A DNA stretch of 35,681 nt from Pseudomonas sp. 10-1B (GCF_000935045.1 NZ_JYKS01000002.1:1-35681), one strand, 5' to 3'. Positions 1-10,100 are shown, counted from the stretch's first letter. Made by a program: numbers and translations. The notes: generated by a model from the letters alone, not told the origin.

Positions 1-57
1 AGCGCCGCGCGGGCGGCGCTCGATCTCCCAGACGCCAAAAATCTCAAGGCGATCTAA
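1..57 (+). CDS. 3' end of an unidentified upstream gene
   Basis: Reading frame 1 is open from the first base to a TAA at 55-57 and encodes a short alanine-rich tail ending in DAKNLKAI. Codon choice (GCG, CTC, ATC) fits the high-GC neighbours. Only 18 residues are present, so no family can be named. It could be a chance open frame. Bases 58-190, up to the next start, show no obvious terminator. Confidence 0.4.
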   Translation, partial: SAARAALDLPDAKNLKAI

Positions 58-190
58 CATTTCCGGCCCAATAGCCGATAACCCGTACACAGCATCGCAC
101 CTGGCCGCTTGCCAGCCCCCGGGACATGATGCAACCTTGCCAGATCCGCCGCTGCCCCAAGGCTGCGTTCCCTCTTCAAGCGAGTCTTCG

Positions 191-2878
191 ATGAAAAGCC
201 AACCCGATGCCGCCAGCCGTGTGGCGGCCGAGGTCGTCACGCAGTTACCCGTGCCCTCGCGGCTCGGCATGCTGCGTTTCGAAAGGCTCAACGAAGCCAC
301 CTGGGCCATGCTCTACCTGGACCCAGCCTGCGAGCGCCAGTTCGGCCTGCACGCCAGCGACCTGTGCGCCCTGGTAGACGCCCCTTACGCCAGCCTGATG
401 GAGCCCGAGGCCCGCTACCGGCTGCACGACGAGATCCAACTGCAACTGGCCCAGCGCGGCTACTACCGCGTGCGCTACGCCCTGCACACCCCAAGTGCGT
501 CACTACGCCTGCTGGAGACCGGTGAGGCCTACAAGCAGCACAACCGCCAGCTGTTGCGCGGCTACCTGAGCGTGCTCGACGACCAGCACGAAGACGCCGG
601 CGAGGGGGCCAGCGACCTGGAATCGCGCAACAACCGCCTGCAACTGGCCCTGCAGCTGAACCAGCGTACCCAACAGGAGCAGCTCGAACACCTGGAGCGG
701 GTACGCGGCCAGCAGGACCTGATCCTGCGCCTGGCCCGCCAGCGCTACAGCGCCGAGAACTCGCTACTGGAAGCCGCCCAGCTGATCACCCAGAGCGCCT
801 GCGAAATCTACAAGGTCGACACCGCCAGCATCTGGCACCTGGAAGACCAGCGCCTGGAGCCGATCACCGCCTGGTACCGAGGCACGCAGGAGCACCGCCA
901 GCCCGAAGCCATCGATGCCAGCCGCTTCCCCGACTACCTGGAGGCCCTGCACACCAGCCGCGCCATCGACGCCCATAACGCCAACCACGACCCACGCACC
1001 CGCGCCCTGACGCAGAGCCTGTGCCCGGAAAACAAGGCCATGCTCGATGCCAGTATCCGCGTCGATGGCCAGGTGGTCGGCGTGCTGTGCCTGGAGCAGA
1101 CCGGCCAGACAAGGGCCTGGCAGTCGGACGAAATAGCCTTTGCCGGCGAGCTGGCCGACCAGTTCGCCCAAGTCATCACCAACCACAACCGGCGCACCGC
1201 GGCCAGCGCCCTGCACCTGTTCCAGCGCGCGGTCGAACAGAGCGCCAGTGCCTTCCTGCTGGTCAACCGCGATGGCAAGGTGGAGTACGTCAACCCGAGC
1301 TTCACCGCCATCACCCAGTACAGCACCGACGAAGTCCAGGGCCGCCACCTGGGCGAGCTGCCGGCGCTGGAAAACCTCAGCGAACTGTTGTTCGACTCGC
1401 CATCCAGCCTGGCCATGGGCAACAGTTGGCAGGGCGAGTTCAAGAGCCGGCGCAAGAACCTGGAGCCCTACTGGGGCCAGTTGTCAATCTCCAAGGTCTA
1501 TGGCGACAACCGTGAGCTGACCCACTACATCGGCATCTACGAAGACGTCACCCAGACCAAGCTGGCCCAGCAGCGCATCGAGCGCCTGGCCTACACCGAC
1601 AACCTGACCAACCTGGGCAACCGCCCGGCGTTCATCCGCAGCCTGGACGAGCGCTTTGCCCGCGACGGCGAGAACACCTTGTGCCTGTTGTTGGTGGACA
1701 TCGACAACTTCAAGCGTATCAACGACAGCCTCGGCCACCAGACCGGCGACAAGCTGTTGATCAGCCTGGCCCGGCGCCTGCGCAACAGCCTGCATGCCGG
1801 CGGCATCCTGGCGCGCTTTGCCAGCAACGAGTTCGCCGTGCTGCTCGACGACACCAGCCTGGAGAATGGCCAGGGCGTCGCCCAGCAATTGCTGCGTACC
1901 CTCGACAAGCCGATGTTCGTCGACAACCAGCTGATCAACGTCACCGCCTCGGTGGGCCTGGCCTGCGCGCCGCTGCATGGCGCCAACCCGACCAGCCTGA
2001 TGAAGAACGCCGGGCTGGCACTGCACAAGGCCAAGGCCAACGGCAAGCACCAGGTGCAGGTGTTCACCGAAGTGCTCAATGCCGAGGCCAGCTACAAGCT
2101 GTTCGTCGAGAACAACCTGCGCCGTGCCCTGACCCAGAACGAGCTGGAGGTGTTCTACCAGCCCAAGCTGTGCTTGCGCAGCGGCCGCCTGCTGGGCCTG
2201 GAAGCACTGTTGCGCTGGAACCACCCCGAGCGCGGCATGATCCGACCGGACCAGTTCATCAGCGTGGCAGAAGAAACCGGCCTGATCATTCCCATCGGCA
2301 AGTGGGTGGTGCGCCAGTCGTGCCGCATGAGCCAGCAACTGCGCGAGGCCGGCATGGGCAACCTGCACGTTGCCATCAACCTGTCGCCCAAGCAGTTCTC
2401 CGACCCGGACCTGGTAGCCTCGATCAGCACCATCCTCAAGGACGAAGCCCTGCCCCCGCACCTGCTGGAGCTGGAACTGACCGAAGGCCTGCTGCTGGAA
2501 GCCAGCGAAGACACTCACCGCCAGCTGGAAGAGCTGAAGGCCCTGGGCCTGACCTTGGCCATGGACGACTTCGGCACCGGTTATTCGTCGTTGAGCTACC
2601 TGAAGAAATTCCCGATCGACATCCTCAAGATCGACCGCAGCTTCATCAACGAAATCCCGGATAACCAGGACGACATGGAAATCACCTCAGCGGTGGTGGC
2701 CATGGCCCATAACCTGAAGCTGAAGGTGGTGGCCGAGGGTATCGAGACACCAGAGCAGCTGGCGTTCCTGCGCCGGCACCGCTGCGACGTGGGCCAAGGC
2801 TACCTGTTCGACCGGCCGATCCCGGGGCGCGAACTGGCCGAGCGGTTGAAGCGCTATCCGCGTGGACCGGTCGCCTGA
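191..2878 (+). CDS. PAS-GAF-PAS-GGDEF-EAL cyclic-di-GMP regulator, GGDEF degenerate
   Basis: This is a cytoplasmic multidomain protein of 895 aa with no clear membrane segment. An N-terminal PAS-like region (about 25-140) is followed by a helical linker (about 145-190), a GAF domain (about 190-335), a second PAS (about 340-455), GGDEF (about 465-625) and EAL (about 635-885). The GGDEF signature reads ASNEF near residue 544, so diguanylate cyclase activity is unlikely. The EAL domain keeps EALLRW (about 671), NLSPKQF, ELTEG, DDFGTGYSS (about 792), LKIDRSF and GQGYLF, so c-di-GMP phosphodiesterase activity is expected. GTP could still bind the degenerate domain and modulate EAL, as in other hybrid proteins; that is inference. 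ATG at 191 with an AAGCGAG-like site upstream is preferred over the TTG at 137. Confidence 0.9.
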   Translation: MKSQPDAASRVAAEVVTQLPVPSRLGMLRFERLNEATWAMLYLDPACERQFGLHASDLCALVDAPYASLMEPEARYRLHDEIQLQLAQRGYYRVRYALHTPSASLRLLETGEAYKQHNRQLLRGYLSVLDDQHEDAGEGASDLESRNNRLQLALQLNQRTQQEQLEHLERVRGQQDLILRLARQRYSAENSLLEAAQLITQSACEIYKVDTASIWHLEDQRLEPITAWYRGTQEHRQPEAIDASRFPDYLEALHTSRAIDAHNANHDPRTRALTQSLCPENKAMLDASIRVDGQVVGVLCLEQTGQTRAWQSDEIAFAGELADQFAQVITNHNRRTAASALHLFQRAVEQSASAFLLVNRDGKVEYVNPSFTAITQYSTDEVQGRHLGELPALENLSELLFDSPSSLAMGNSWQGEFKSRRKNLEPYWGQLSISKVYGDNRELTHYIGIYEDVTQTKLAQQRIERLAYTDNLTNLGNRPAFIRSLDERFARDGENTLCLLLVDIDNFKRINDSLGHQTGDKLLISLARRLRNSLHAGGILARFASNEFAVLLDDTSLENGQGVAQQLLRTLDKPMFVDNQLINVTASVGLACAPLHGANPTSLMKNAGLALHKAKANGKHQVQVFTEVLNAEASYKLFVENNLRRALTQNELEVFYQPKLCLRSGRLLGLEALLRWNHPERGMIRPDQFISVAEETGLIIPIGKWVVRQSCRMSQQLREAGMGNLHVAINLSPKQFSDPDLVASISTILKDEALPPHLLELELTEGLLLEASEDTHRQLEELKALGLTLAMDDFGTGYSSLSYLKKFPIDILKIDRSFINEIPDNQDDMEITSAVVAMAHNLKLKVVAEGIETPEQLAFLRRHRCDVGQGYLFDRPIPGRELAERLKRYPRGPVA

Positions 2879-2915
2879 CAGCGGCGTAAACCTCGGGCAC
2901 TATAGAAGCCATTCG

Positions 2916-3009
2916 GGCCCTATCGCCGGCAAGCCAGCTCCCACAGGGACCGCACAGGTCTCGAAACCTGTGACATCCCTGTGGGAACTGGCTTGCCGGC
3001 GATGGCCCC
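2916..3009. repeat. REPIN (inverted pair of REP sequences)
   Basis: Two REP palindromes in inverted orientation, ATCGCCGGCAAGCCAGC and its complement, each next to a CTCCCACAG / CTGTGGGA arm. They flank about 35 bp of spacer between the EAL gene and msrA. The first C of each stem pair matches the CCGGCAAGCC class of P. putida REPs. It may also stabilise or terminate the upstream transcript. Confidence 0.9.
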
Positions 3010-3046
3010 AACACCTATCCAACTGAATAGACACAGAGGAACGGCC

Positions 3047-3715
3047 ATGGTCCTGCGTTCGGAAATCCTGGTGAACAAAAACGTCATGCCTACTGCGGAG
3101 CAGGCCCTGCCTGGCCGCGAAACGCCAATGAGTCTGCCCGAGTTCCACTACGTGTTCGAAGGCACCCCACTGCTCGGTCCATTCTTCGAAGGCGCCATCG
3201 ACTTCGCCATCTTCGGCCTGGGCTGCTTCTGGGGCGCCGAGCGCCGCTTCTGGCAGCGCGAAGGCGTGGTCAGCACCGTGGTCGGCTACGCAGGCGGCTT
3301 CACCCCGCACCCTACCTACGAAGAAGTCTGCTCGGGCCTGACCGGCCACACCGAAGTGGTGCTGGTGGTGTTCGACAAGGACAAGGTCAGCTACCGCGAG
3401 CTGCTGGCGATGTTCTGGGAGCTGCACAACCCGACCCAGGGCATGCGCCAGGGCAACGACATCGGTACCCAGTACCGCTCGGCCATCTACTGCACCAGCC
3501 CGGAACAGCTGGAACAGGCCAAGGCCAGCCGCGATGCTTTCCAGGCCGAACTGAGCAAGGCCGGCTTCGGCGAAATCACTACCGAAATCGACCAGGCGCC
3601 GACCGTGTACTTCGCCGAGGCTTACCACCAGCAGTACCTGGCCAAGAACCCGGACGGCTACTGCGGTATCGGCGGCACCGGCGTGTGCCTGCCACCGAGC
3701 CTGCAGGGCAACTGA
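3047..3715 (+). CDS. msrA: Peptide-methionine (S)-S-oxide reductase MsrA
   Basis: Reduces methionine-S-sulfoxide in proteins and free methionine, repairing oxidative damage. The protein is 222 aa, matching the long Pseudomonas MsrA form. The catalytic motif [11 protein letters not shown] has Cys60 as nucleophile, followed by GYAGG, the TGHTEVV segment and the Y-RSAIY motif. The C-terminal [11 protein letters not shown] carries a possible resolving Cys. ATG 3047 is chosen because AGAGGA lies 7 bases upstream; the earlier in-frame start runs through the REPIN. The stop is 3 nt from the downstream glutathione S-transferase start, so the two are probably co-transcribed, which suits an oxidative-stress pair. 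Confidence 0.95.
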   Translation: MVLRSEILVNKNVMPTAEQALPGRETPMSLPEFHYVFEGTPLLGPFFEGAIDFAIFGLGCFWGAERRFWQREGVVSTVVGYAGGFTPHPTYEEVCSGLTGHTEVVLVVFDKDKVSYRELLAMFWELHNPTQGMRQGNDIGTQYRSAIYCTSPEQLEQAKASRDAFQAELSKAGFGEITTEIDQAPTVYFAEAYHQQYLAKNPDGYCGIGGTGVCLPPSLQGN

Positions 3716-3718
3716 CGC

Positions 3719-4342
3719 ATGAGCACGATGACCCTGTTCCACTCGCCCTTGTCGCCGTTCGTGCGCAAGGTCATGGTGGTATTGCACGAGACCGGCCAGC
3801 TTGAGCGCGTGACGCTGCAGCCGGTGAACATCAGCCCGGTCAGCGGCGACCCGCAACTGAACCAGGACAACCCGATCGGCAAGATTCCGGCCCTGCGCCT
3901 GGAAGACGGCACCGTGCTGCATGACAGCCGGGTGATCTGCGAGTACCTCGACCTGCAGCACGTCGGCTTGCCGCTGCTGCCACGCGAAGGCTCGGCGCGC
4001 TGGCGGCGCATGACGCTGGTGTCGCAGGCCGATGCGATCATGGATGCTGCGGTGTCGAGCCGTTATGAAAGCTTCCTGCGGCCTGAAGACAAGCGCTGGG
4101 ACGGTTGGCTGCAAGCGCAGGGCGACAAGATTCGCCGTAGCCTGGCCAACCTGGAGCAGGAGCATTTGCCCGAGCTGATGTCCGGGTTCGATCTGGCAGC
4201 GATTGGCGTGGCTTGTGCGCTAGGGTACCTGGACCTGCGTCAGCCCGAGTTTGGCTGGCGTGAGCGCCAGCCTGGGCTGGCGGCGTGGTATGCCGAGGTG
4301 AGCAAGCGGCCGTCGATGGTAGCCACTTCTCCGCAGGCCTGA
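3719..4342 (+). CDS. Glutathione S-transferase family protein
   Basis: This 207-aa protein has a thioredoxin-fold N-terminal domain (about 3-80) and an all-helical C-terminal domain (about 90-200). The N-terminal HSPLSPFVRKV holds the glutathione-site Ser and position-conserved Arg, the cis-Pro lies in GKIPAL, and LHDSRVICEYL is the conserved glutathione-binding Ser segment. Substrate is unknown; conjugation or peroxide reduction are both possible. It begins 3 nt after the msrA stop, so an operon is likely. ATG 3719 is used; ATG 3728 is an alternative. Confidence 0.88.
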   Translation: MSTMTLFHSPLSPFVRKVMVVLHETGQLERVTLQPVNISPVSGDPQLNQDNPIGKIPALRLEDGTVLHDSRVICEYLDLQHVGLPLLPREGSARWRRMTLVSQADAIMDAAVSSRYESFLRPEDKRWDGWLQAQGDKIRRSLANLEQEHLPELMSGFDLAAIGVACALGYLDLRQPEFGWRERQPGLAAWYAEVSKRPSMVATSPQA

Positions 4343-4345
4343 AGG

Positions 4346-4438
4346 GCCTCTTCGCGGGCACGCCCGCTCCCCACAGGGACATCACAGTATTCGAAAGCTG
4401 TGCAGTACCTGTGGGAGCGGGCATGCCCGCGAAGGCCT
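4346..4438. repeat. REPIN, CGCGGGCACGCCCGC class
   Basis: Inverted pair of REP stems (TTCGCGGGCACGCCCGCTCC and the matching GGGAGCGGGCATGCCCGCGAA) immediately after the glutathione S-transferase gene. It could act as a 3' end stabiliser. This class differs in stem sequence from the REPIN at 4583. Confidence 0.88.
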
Positions 4439-4582
4439 CACCTGGGTACCACAGGAAACAACTGCCCAATCCTGAGAGCCAACCAGCGCCCGAGCTCTTT
4501 GTCCTCCCTCATGCCGCCCTCCTGTGGCAGTGGACGCAGTGTCTGCGCCTTGCGTGGAGGCCCTGTGGATTATGTGTAATTC

Positions 4583-4677
4583 GAGGGCCCCATCGCCGGC
4601 AAGCCAGCTCCCAAGGTACTGCACAGGGCTTGAGGGCAATGTGCTCGGTGTGGGAGCTGGCTTGCCGGCGATGGGCT
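4583..4677. repeat. REPIN, CCGGCAAGCC class
   Basis: Inverted pair built on ATCGCCGGCAAGCCAGCTCC and its complement. It abuts and truncates the histidine-kinase remnant at 4678, so the REP boundary marks the remnant's end. Bases 4439-4582, between the two REPINs, hold no recognisable gene. Confidence 0.88.
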
Positions 4678-4824
4678 GCGCAGCAGCCCCGGCCATCTCA
4701 GCTGATACGCCGTACCGGCAACCACAACCACCCGCTCACCACCGCGTTCAAGGTCGAACAACAGCGCTCCACCTCCCGGTGAAGTCCAGCGCGTTATCCA
4801 GCAGGTTGGCCAGCGCCTGGCAGC
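4678..4824 (-). pseudogene. Decayed fragment of a sensor histidine kinase (N-box region)
   Basis: On the minus strand, codons from 4823 downward read QALANLLDNALDFT, a textbook N-box of the HATPase_c domain. The frame is then lost: the reading continues one frame over as GGGALLFDLERGGERVVVV, which follows the N-box in CreC-like kinases. The two halves are in different frames and no upstream HisKA or downstream G-boxes remain, so the gene is broken. The remnant stops at the REPIN. CreC-like identity is from memory of the motif only. Confidence 0.6.
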
Positions 4825-4837
4825 TTGTAGCTACGTA

Positions 4838-5338
4838 TCAGCAGTCTGGCTTGCCAGCAGTAAATTTCTTCGCCGGGTTCACTGCGGCCTTGAACTCGCG
4901 CAACGCCTTGGAGCCAATCAACAGCGGGTAGTTGAAGCTGCTGCGGTCCACCAGGTTCACCTCAACCACGCGCTTCACATCCCCCAGGCACAGCTCCAGG
5001 TCGACCACCGGGCGCTTGGAGATCTCCGGCGTATCGCCTTCATCCTCTTCATCGGCACGCCCCTTGATCTTGCTGATGCGCGAGAGCTTGTGCTCGTACA
5101 CCTTGCCATCCGCGTCCTTGGTCGCCAGGCGGAAGCGCACCCACTCGTCGCCATCGCGGGTGAACAGCTCGATGTTCTTGGCCGACAACGATGCGGTGAA
5201 GGCACCGGTGTCCATCTTGGCTTTCAACGTTTCCCCCAACTCGGGCAGGGCGATGTTCTCGTAACGGCCGTAGATCGTGGGGTCGGCGGCCATCACTGGT
5301 AACGCCAACAGCGACAACAGGGCAAGCAGAGGTTTCAC
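4838..5338 (-). CDS. Periplasmic retropepsin-like (RimK-associated 'ATP-dependent zinc protease' family) protein
   Basis: A 166-aa protein with an N-terminal signal peptide (hydrophobic LLALLSLLALPVMA, cleavage expected after the Ala near 19-20). The mature part has KMDTGAFTASLSA, with the DTGA aspartic-protease signature, and later NYPLLIGSKALREF, the second conserved strand of this family. The family is annotated as an 'ATP-dependent zinc protease' but has a retropepsin fold; that is established family knowledge. GTG at 5338 is chosen because AAGGAAG sits 7 nt upstream and the signal peptide starts there; the longer frame to 5455 adds an unlikely leader. It is divergent from the acyltransferase. 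Confidence 0.82.
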   Translation of the reverse strand: MKPLLALLSLLALPVMAADPTIYGRYENIALPELGETLKAKMDTGAFTASLSAKNIELFTRDGDEWVRFRLATKDADGKVYEHKLSRISKIKGRADEEDEGDTPEISKRPVVDLELCLGDVKRVVEVNLVDRSSFNYPLLIGSKALREFKAAVNPAKKFTAGKPDC

Positions 5339-5520
5339 AGGCAGGCTTCCTTGAGAAAGGTCAGTGCTTAGACTGCACTGGCAGGATAGGTTCGCTGTCA
5401 CAAGGTTATCCAACATGTTGTGAAACATTTGTTCCTGCCGCAGGGCATTGGACATTTGGCGTAGGCCATCGCCCTGCTTATCATTGCCGACCGTTTATCT
5501 CCCACAACAAGAGTCTCCTT

Positions 5521-6408
5521 ATGCGTCGCCTGCTGACCGGCATCCTCACCACCACCCTGCTGCTGCTCAACACCTTGGTGTTGATCTGCCCGCTGCTGGT
5601 CTTCGCCCTGCTCAAACTGGTATTGCCAGGCCGTGGGCGTGACTATGCGTCGTGGGCGGTAATGTGGGTGGCCGAGACCTGGTCGGAAATCGACAAGGCC
5701 ATCTTTGCCCTGTGCATTCCTACGAAGTGGGATATCCGTGGCGTCGAGAACTTGCGCAAGGACACTTCATACCTGGCCGTGAGCAACCACCAGACCTGGG
5801 TCGACATCCCGGCGCTGATCGAAAGCCTCAACCGCCGCACGCCATTCTTCAAGTTCTTCCTGAAGAAGGAGTTGATCTGGGTCCCCCTGCTGGGCCTGGC
5901 CTGGTGGGGGCTGGATTACCCGTTCATGAAGCGCTACAGCAAGGCGTTTCTGGAGAAACACCCGGAGCTCAAGGGCAAGGACCTGGAAATCACCAAGGCC
6001 GCCTGTGAGCTGTTCAAGCGCCAGCCGGTGACGGTGGTCAATTACCTGGAAGGCACGCGGTTTACCGAAGCCAAGCGCCTGCAACAGCAGTCGCCGTATC
6101 GTTACCTGCTCAAGCCCAAGGCCGGTGGCGTGGCGTTCGTGCTGGCGGCGTTGGGCGAGCAGTTGGATGCGCTGCTGGACGTGACCATCGTGTATCCCGG
6201 CAACAAGGCGCCGGGGTTCTGGGATTTGCTCAATGGCAGTATTAGCCGGGTGATTATCGACATTCGCGTGCGTGAACTGGACCCGGTGCTGTGGGCGGGG
6301 GATTACGAGAATGATCCTGAATTCCGCCAGACTGTGCAGGCCTGGGTGAACCAGCTGTGGTTGGACAAGGACCAGCGGATCGAGCAGCTGCGGACGGAGA
6401 TGGGCTAA
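5521..6408 (+). CDS. YihG/PlsC-type membrane acyltransferase
   Basis: A 295-aa protein that likely transfers acyl chains to lysophosphatidic acid or a related acceptor at the inner membrane. The N-terminus is a strongly hydrophobic segment (about 8-30). The catalytic NHQTWVD box (HX4D) lies near residue 90, followed by FFLKKELIWVPLLG and the third-block NYLEGTRFT, which corresponds to the EGTR substrate-binding motif. This wording (NYLEGTRFTEAKR) matches YihG-like rather than classical PlsC proteins. The ATG at 5521 follows AAGAGTCTCC. A REPIN follows the stop. Acyl acceptor cannot be read from sequence. Confidence 0.87.
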   Translation: MRRLLTGILTTTLLLLNTLVLICPLLVFALLKLVLPGRGRDYASWAVMWVAETWSEIDKAIFALCIPTKWDIRGVENLRKDTSYLAVSNHQTWVDIPALIESLNRRTPFFKFFLKKELIWVPLLGLAWWGLDYPFMKRYSKAFLEKHPELKGKDLEITKAACELFKRQPVTVVNYLEGTRFTEAKRLQQQSPYRYLLKPKAGGVAFVLAALGEQLDALLDVTIVYPGNKAPGFWDLLNGSISRVIIDIRVRELDPVLWAGDYENDPEFRQTVQAWVNQLWLDKDQRIEQLRTEMG

Positions 6409-6415
6409 CCCCTAC

Positions 6416-6511
6416 TGGCCCAATCGCCGGCAAGCCAGCTCCCACAGGTACGGCACAAGTCTTGAACAATGTGGGCATCCTGTGGGAGCTGGCTTGCCGG
6501 CGATAGGGCCC
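6416..6511. repeat. REPIN, CCGGCAAGCC class
   Basis: Inverted REP pair directly after the acyltransferase stop. The following 6512-6640 segment is AT-rich and is the likely promoter region of the permease gene. Confidence 0.88.
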
Positions 6512-6640
6512 CAAAACCCACAGCAAATTTCCGATTAAAACCCAGGCTAATAATCAACATAAGGATTACTTTTTTGTCATCCCCCACCTAAGTGGATAAA
6601 AATCGACCAAAGCACAATTACAAAAAGCCTGGATCGATCA

Positions 6641-7990
<1,350 letters not shown>

Positions 7991-8017
7991 CCTGCTGAGC
8001 AGACGCAAATCCGCTTT

Positions 8018-8202
8018 TTGTGGGAGCGGCCTTGTGTCGCGATAGGGCCGCAAAGCGGCCCCTGCAATCTCTGCAGTGACGCTGAAATCCTGGGGCCGCT
8101 TCGCAGCCCTTTCGCGACACAAGGCCGCTCCCACAGATACAGCGCATGCCTTGAAGGTTGTGAGGTCCCTGTGGGAGCTGGCTTGCCGGCGATAGGGCCA
8201 GT
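8018..8202. repeat. Composite REP cluster, two stem classes
   Basis: An outer inverted pair of the TGTGGGAGCGGCCTTGTGTCGCGA class (8020s and 8115-8140) with GGGCCGC/GCGGCCC flanks is followed by a REP of the CTGTGGGAGCTGGCTTGCCGGCGA class (8170-8200). It fills the space between the convergent permease and DUF2780 genes and may serve as a bidirectional end. Confidence 0.87.
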
Positions 8203-8220
8203 ACTGGCGCTAAAGAATCA

Positions 8221-8796
8221 TCAGACCGAAGGCTGGCCCAACGGCGCTGGCGTGGCCCACAAACTCCCCAGATTCTGCAACAACGACCCGGCAATCCCCT
8301 GCTGCCCCAAGTACTGCAGCAACAACGGCGCGAACTGCCCGATCATCCCGGTATCCATCCCCAGCGCCTTGAAGGCATTGTCCAGGTCGCTGCGGTTTTC
8401 CACATTGTTACCCAACGCATTGCTCAATGCCGACTGGCTCTCGCTGTTCTTGCCGAGCATTTCGCCCAACCCACTCAAGCTGCCCAGCGCATTGGCGCCG
8501 GCCAGTAAGTCCAGTCCCGGCACTGCCTTGGTCAGTTGCCCATAGTCGTCGCTACTGAGGTTGTTACGCGCCAACCCCAGCATCGCCCCCGCCCCGCCTA
8601 CGGCCTGTTCGGGAGTGATCTTCAATTCGCTGCCCAAGGTATTGAGCAGATTGGCCTGCGCCTCAGGTGCCTGCACCTGGCCTTGTTGCTTCTGGTTCTG
8701 CATGGCAGACACAGCATTGGCGGCGTCGCTGAGGTTGAAGGCGAACACCGGGCTCGTGGCCAGGGTCATCAGGGTTGCCAGGGTGAGTGCTTTCAT
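8221..8796 (-). CDS. DUF2780 family secreted protein
   Basis: A 191-aa protein with a signal peptide (MKALTLATLMTLATSPVFA, cleavage after VFA) and then a helical mature region rich in Ala, Gly, Leu and Asn with repeated short turns such as GLDLLAGANALGSLSGLGE. This pattern matches the DUF2780 (VcgC/VcgE-like) family, whose function is not known. ATG 8796 is preferred over the longer frame because it starts the signal peptide and has AGG upstream. It is convergent with the permease and divergent from the RHS island. Confidence 0.78.
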   Translation of the reverse strand: MKALTLATLMTLATSPVFAFNLSDAANAVSAMQNQKQQGQVQAPEAQANLLNTLGSELKITPEQAVGGAGAMLGLARNNLSSDDYGQLTKAVPGLDLLAGANALGSLSGLGEMLGKNSESQSALSNALGNNVENRSDLDNAFKALGMDTGMIGQFAPLLLQYLGQQGIAGSLLQNLGSLWATPAPLGQPSV

Positions 8797-8910
8797 TGGG
8801 AGGGACCTCGTTGGCCGGGATGGCCTGGGAAACGAGCAATTGGACTGGGGATTCAGGGGTTTGTTCCGGCTGATTTTCACAGAACTACAGGAGCGCATTG
8901 CAGCCCTTTT

Positions 8911-8936
8911 CACCTGATATTTTTATCAGTAGCGCC
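8911..8936 (+). promoter_or_regulatory. RHS-upstream CCAGTA-type motif, copy 1
   Basis: Reads CACCTGATATTTTTATCAGT followed by AGCGCC. The first 14 bases recur exactly on the minus strand upstream of the RHS protein at 28850. The core TTTTTATCAGTAGCG is the most divergent member of a motif found before all five RHS loci here. It starts about 95 bp before the RHS start at 9006. Confidence 0.5.
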
Positions 8937-9005
8937 ATGAGTGTTTTGCCGAAATACTGAAGTTTGCGTGTCCTCAGCAATCTTAGACAAATTTGGTACT
9001 CCCCA

Positions 9006-9785
9006 ATGAAAACGACTCTATCGTATGCCTATACAGCCTACGGCTATACCGGTCATCGCTCAACAAATCAGACCTTACTAGGGTTTAATGGCGAACTCTC
9101 TGATCCGTTAACGGGCCTATATATATTGGGCTCAGGATATAGGCCGTACAGCGTGATCTTGATGCGTTTCATCGCGACTGACAGTTTGGCTCCCTTCGGC
9201 ATAGGAGGCATGAACACGTATAGTTACACCAATGGCGACCCCATCAACTACACTGACCCTTCGGGCCATTTCAATGTGCGCAAAATGATCGCAAAGCGAC
9301 TGAATCTAGAACCTCCGACACGCGAACAAATCTTGATGAAACTTGACAGGCCAGCTCAACTAAGTACTCCTGATCGAAGAGATGCGCCACCCTATTACTC
9401 CTTTCATTCAGACGCATTTTCATCACCTGTTTCGCCACCAAGCTATGACCCCGGGAAACTGCCAAGCTACTCCAGGCGGCTGCCATCCGGCCATACGCGC
9501 ATCATGACTCCAACGCTTAACTCTTCCGGTAAATTTGCAAAACTAGCTGCCCCTCCAAAATACAATGAGCAACTCTCGAAACCCAAGGTAAGAACTCAAC
9601 TACCCCCGTACCAGGTGGCAAGCTATCAAGCTGAGCTCCAGGAAGAGCAAGCTAGATATCGAAGAATTAGAACCGTAGTCAACACTCTGGAGAGACACAA
9701 CATGTACGTCCCCGAAGAGTACCGTCAAAACCTTTCTGAAATTCGACGGAATCGAGACAATATCCGTGACTTGCTCGGAATTTAA
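9006..9785 (+). CDS. Solo RHS-core protein with proline-rich, PPxY-containing tail
   Basis: A 259-aa protein from ATG 9006 (a TTG at 8964 would add 14 residues). Residues about 10-85 are the RHS repeat-associated core: LGFNGE, DPLTGLY, YRPYSVILMRF, then APFG-x18-DPSG at about 62-87. The first Asp of the DPxG-x18-DPxG autoprotease signature is Ala here. The rest is an unrelated tail, low in hydrophobics, with PPYY, PPSY and PPKY and a charged C-terminal helix (QEEQARYRRIRTVV). No long RHS shell, PAAR or VgrG part is present. Codon use and AT content differ from neighbours, suggesting transfer. The tail matches no toxin family I recognise. Confidence 0.8.
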   Translation: MKTTLSYAYTAYGYTGHRSTNQTLLGFNGELSDPLTGLYILGSGYRPYSVILMRFIATDSLAPFGIGGMNTYSYTNGDPINYTDPSGHFNVRKMIAKRLNLEPPTREQILMKLDRPAQLSTPDRRDAPPYYSFHSDAFSSPVSPPSYDPGKLPSYSRRLPSGHTRIMTPTLNSSGKFAKLAAPPKYNEQLSKPKVRTQLPPYQVASYQAELQEEQARYRRIRTVVNTLERHNMYVPEEYRQNLSEIRRNRDNIRDLLGI

Positions 9786-9955
9786 ACCACAGAATATATC
9801 CAACTATTTTTCATCACATGAAATCGCAGGAGCCGGATGATGAGCCAAACCAGGTCAGCTTTCGGATTTTTCCCCTTACTTGTAGGACGCTTCTGAATTA
9901 CAGTCCCAAGCCGCTTAAGCCATTGCGATGATCTGGGCTGGGCTCTAGTCTCGGG

Positions 9956-10100
9956 CGGTCGCTGCGAAATCAGCGACCGGCTTTGACAGGCCGCACTCGT
10001 CAACCACATGGCTTTTGCCGTTATGGCAGCTGTGCATGGGGCACTCATGTGCGCCGGGTTTTGGTTGACCTACCGGTCTGTCAACCCATGTACAGCTGCC
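9956..10100 (+). promoter_or_regulatory. Candidate structured leader RNA of the DUF6124 gene
   Basis: Two strong foldings precede the gene at 10154. Hairpin 1: CGGTCGCTG (9956-9964) pairs with CAGCGACCG (9971-9979) around a 6-nt loop and is followed by GCTTTG; alone it could be a weak terminator. Stem 2: GGCAGCTGTGCATGGG (10025-10040) pairs over 16 bp, with one G-U, with CCCATGTACAGCTGCC (10085-10100). Inside lie GCAC/GTGC (10041-10052) and TTGAC/GTCAA (10065-10084), giving a possible three-way junction. The 9786-10153 interval holds no supported gene. Function as leader, sRNA or DNA site is not decided. Confidence 0.5.

Noticed and set aside
1484..2518. Minus-strand open frame opposite the EAL domain
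   Set aside because: Shadow frame; the plus-strand gene has all the EAL motifs.
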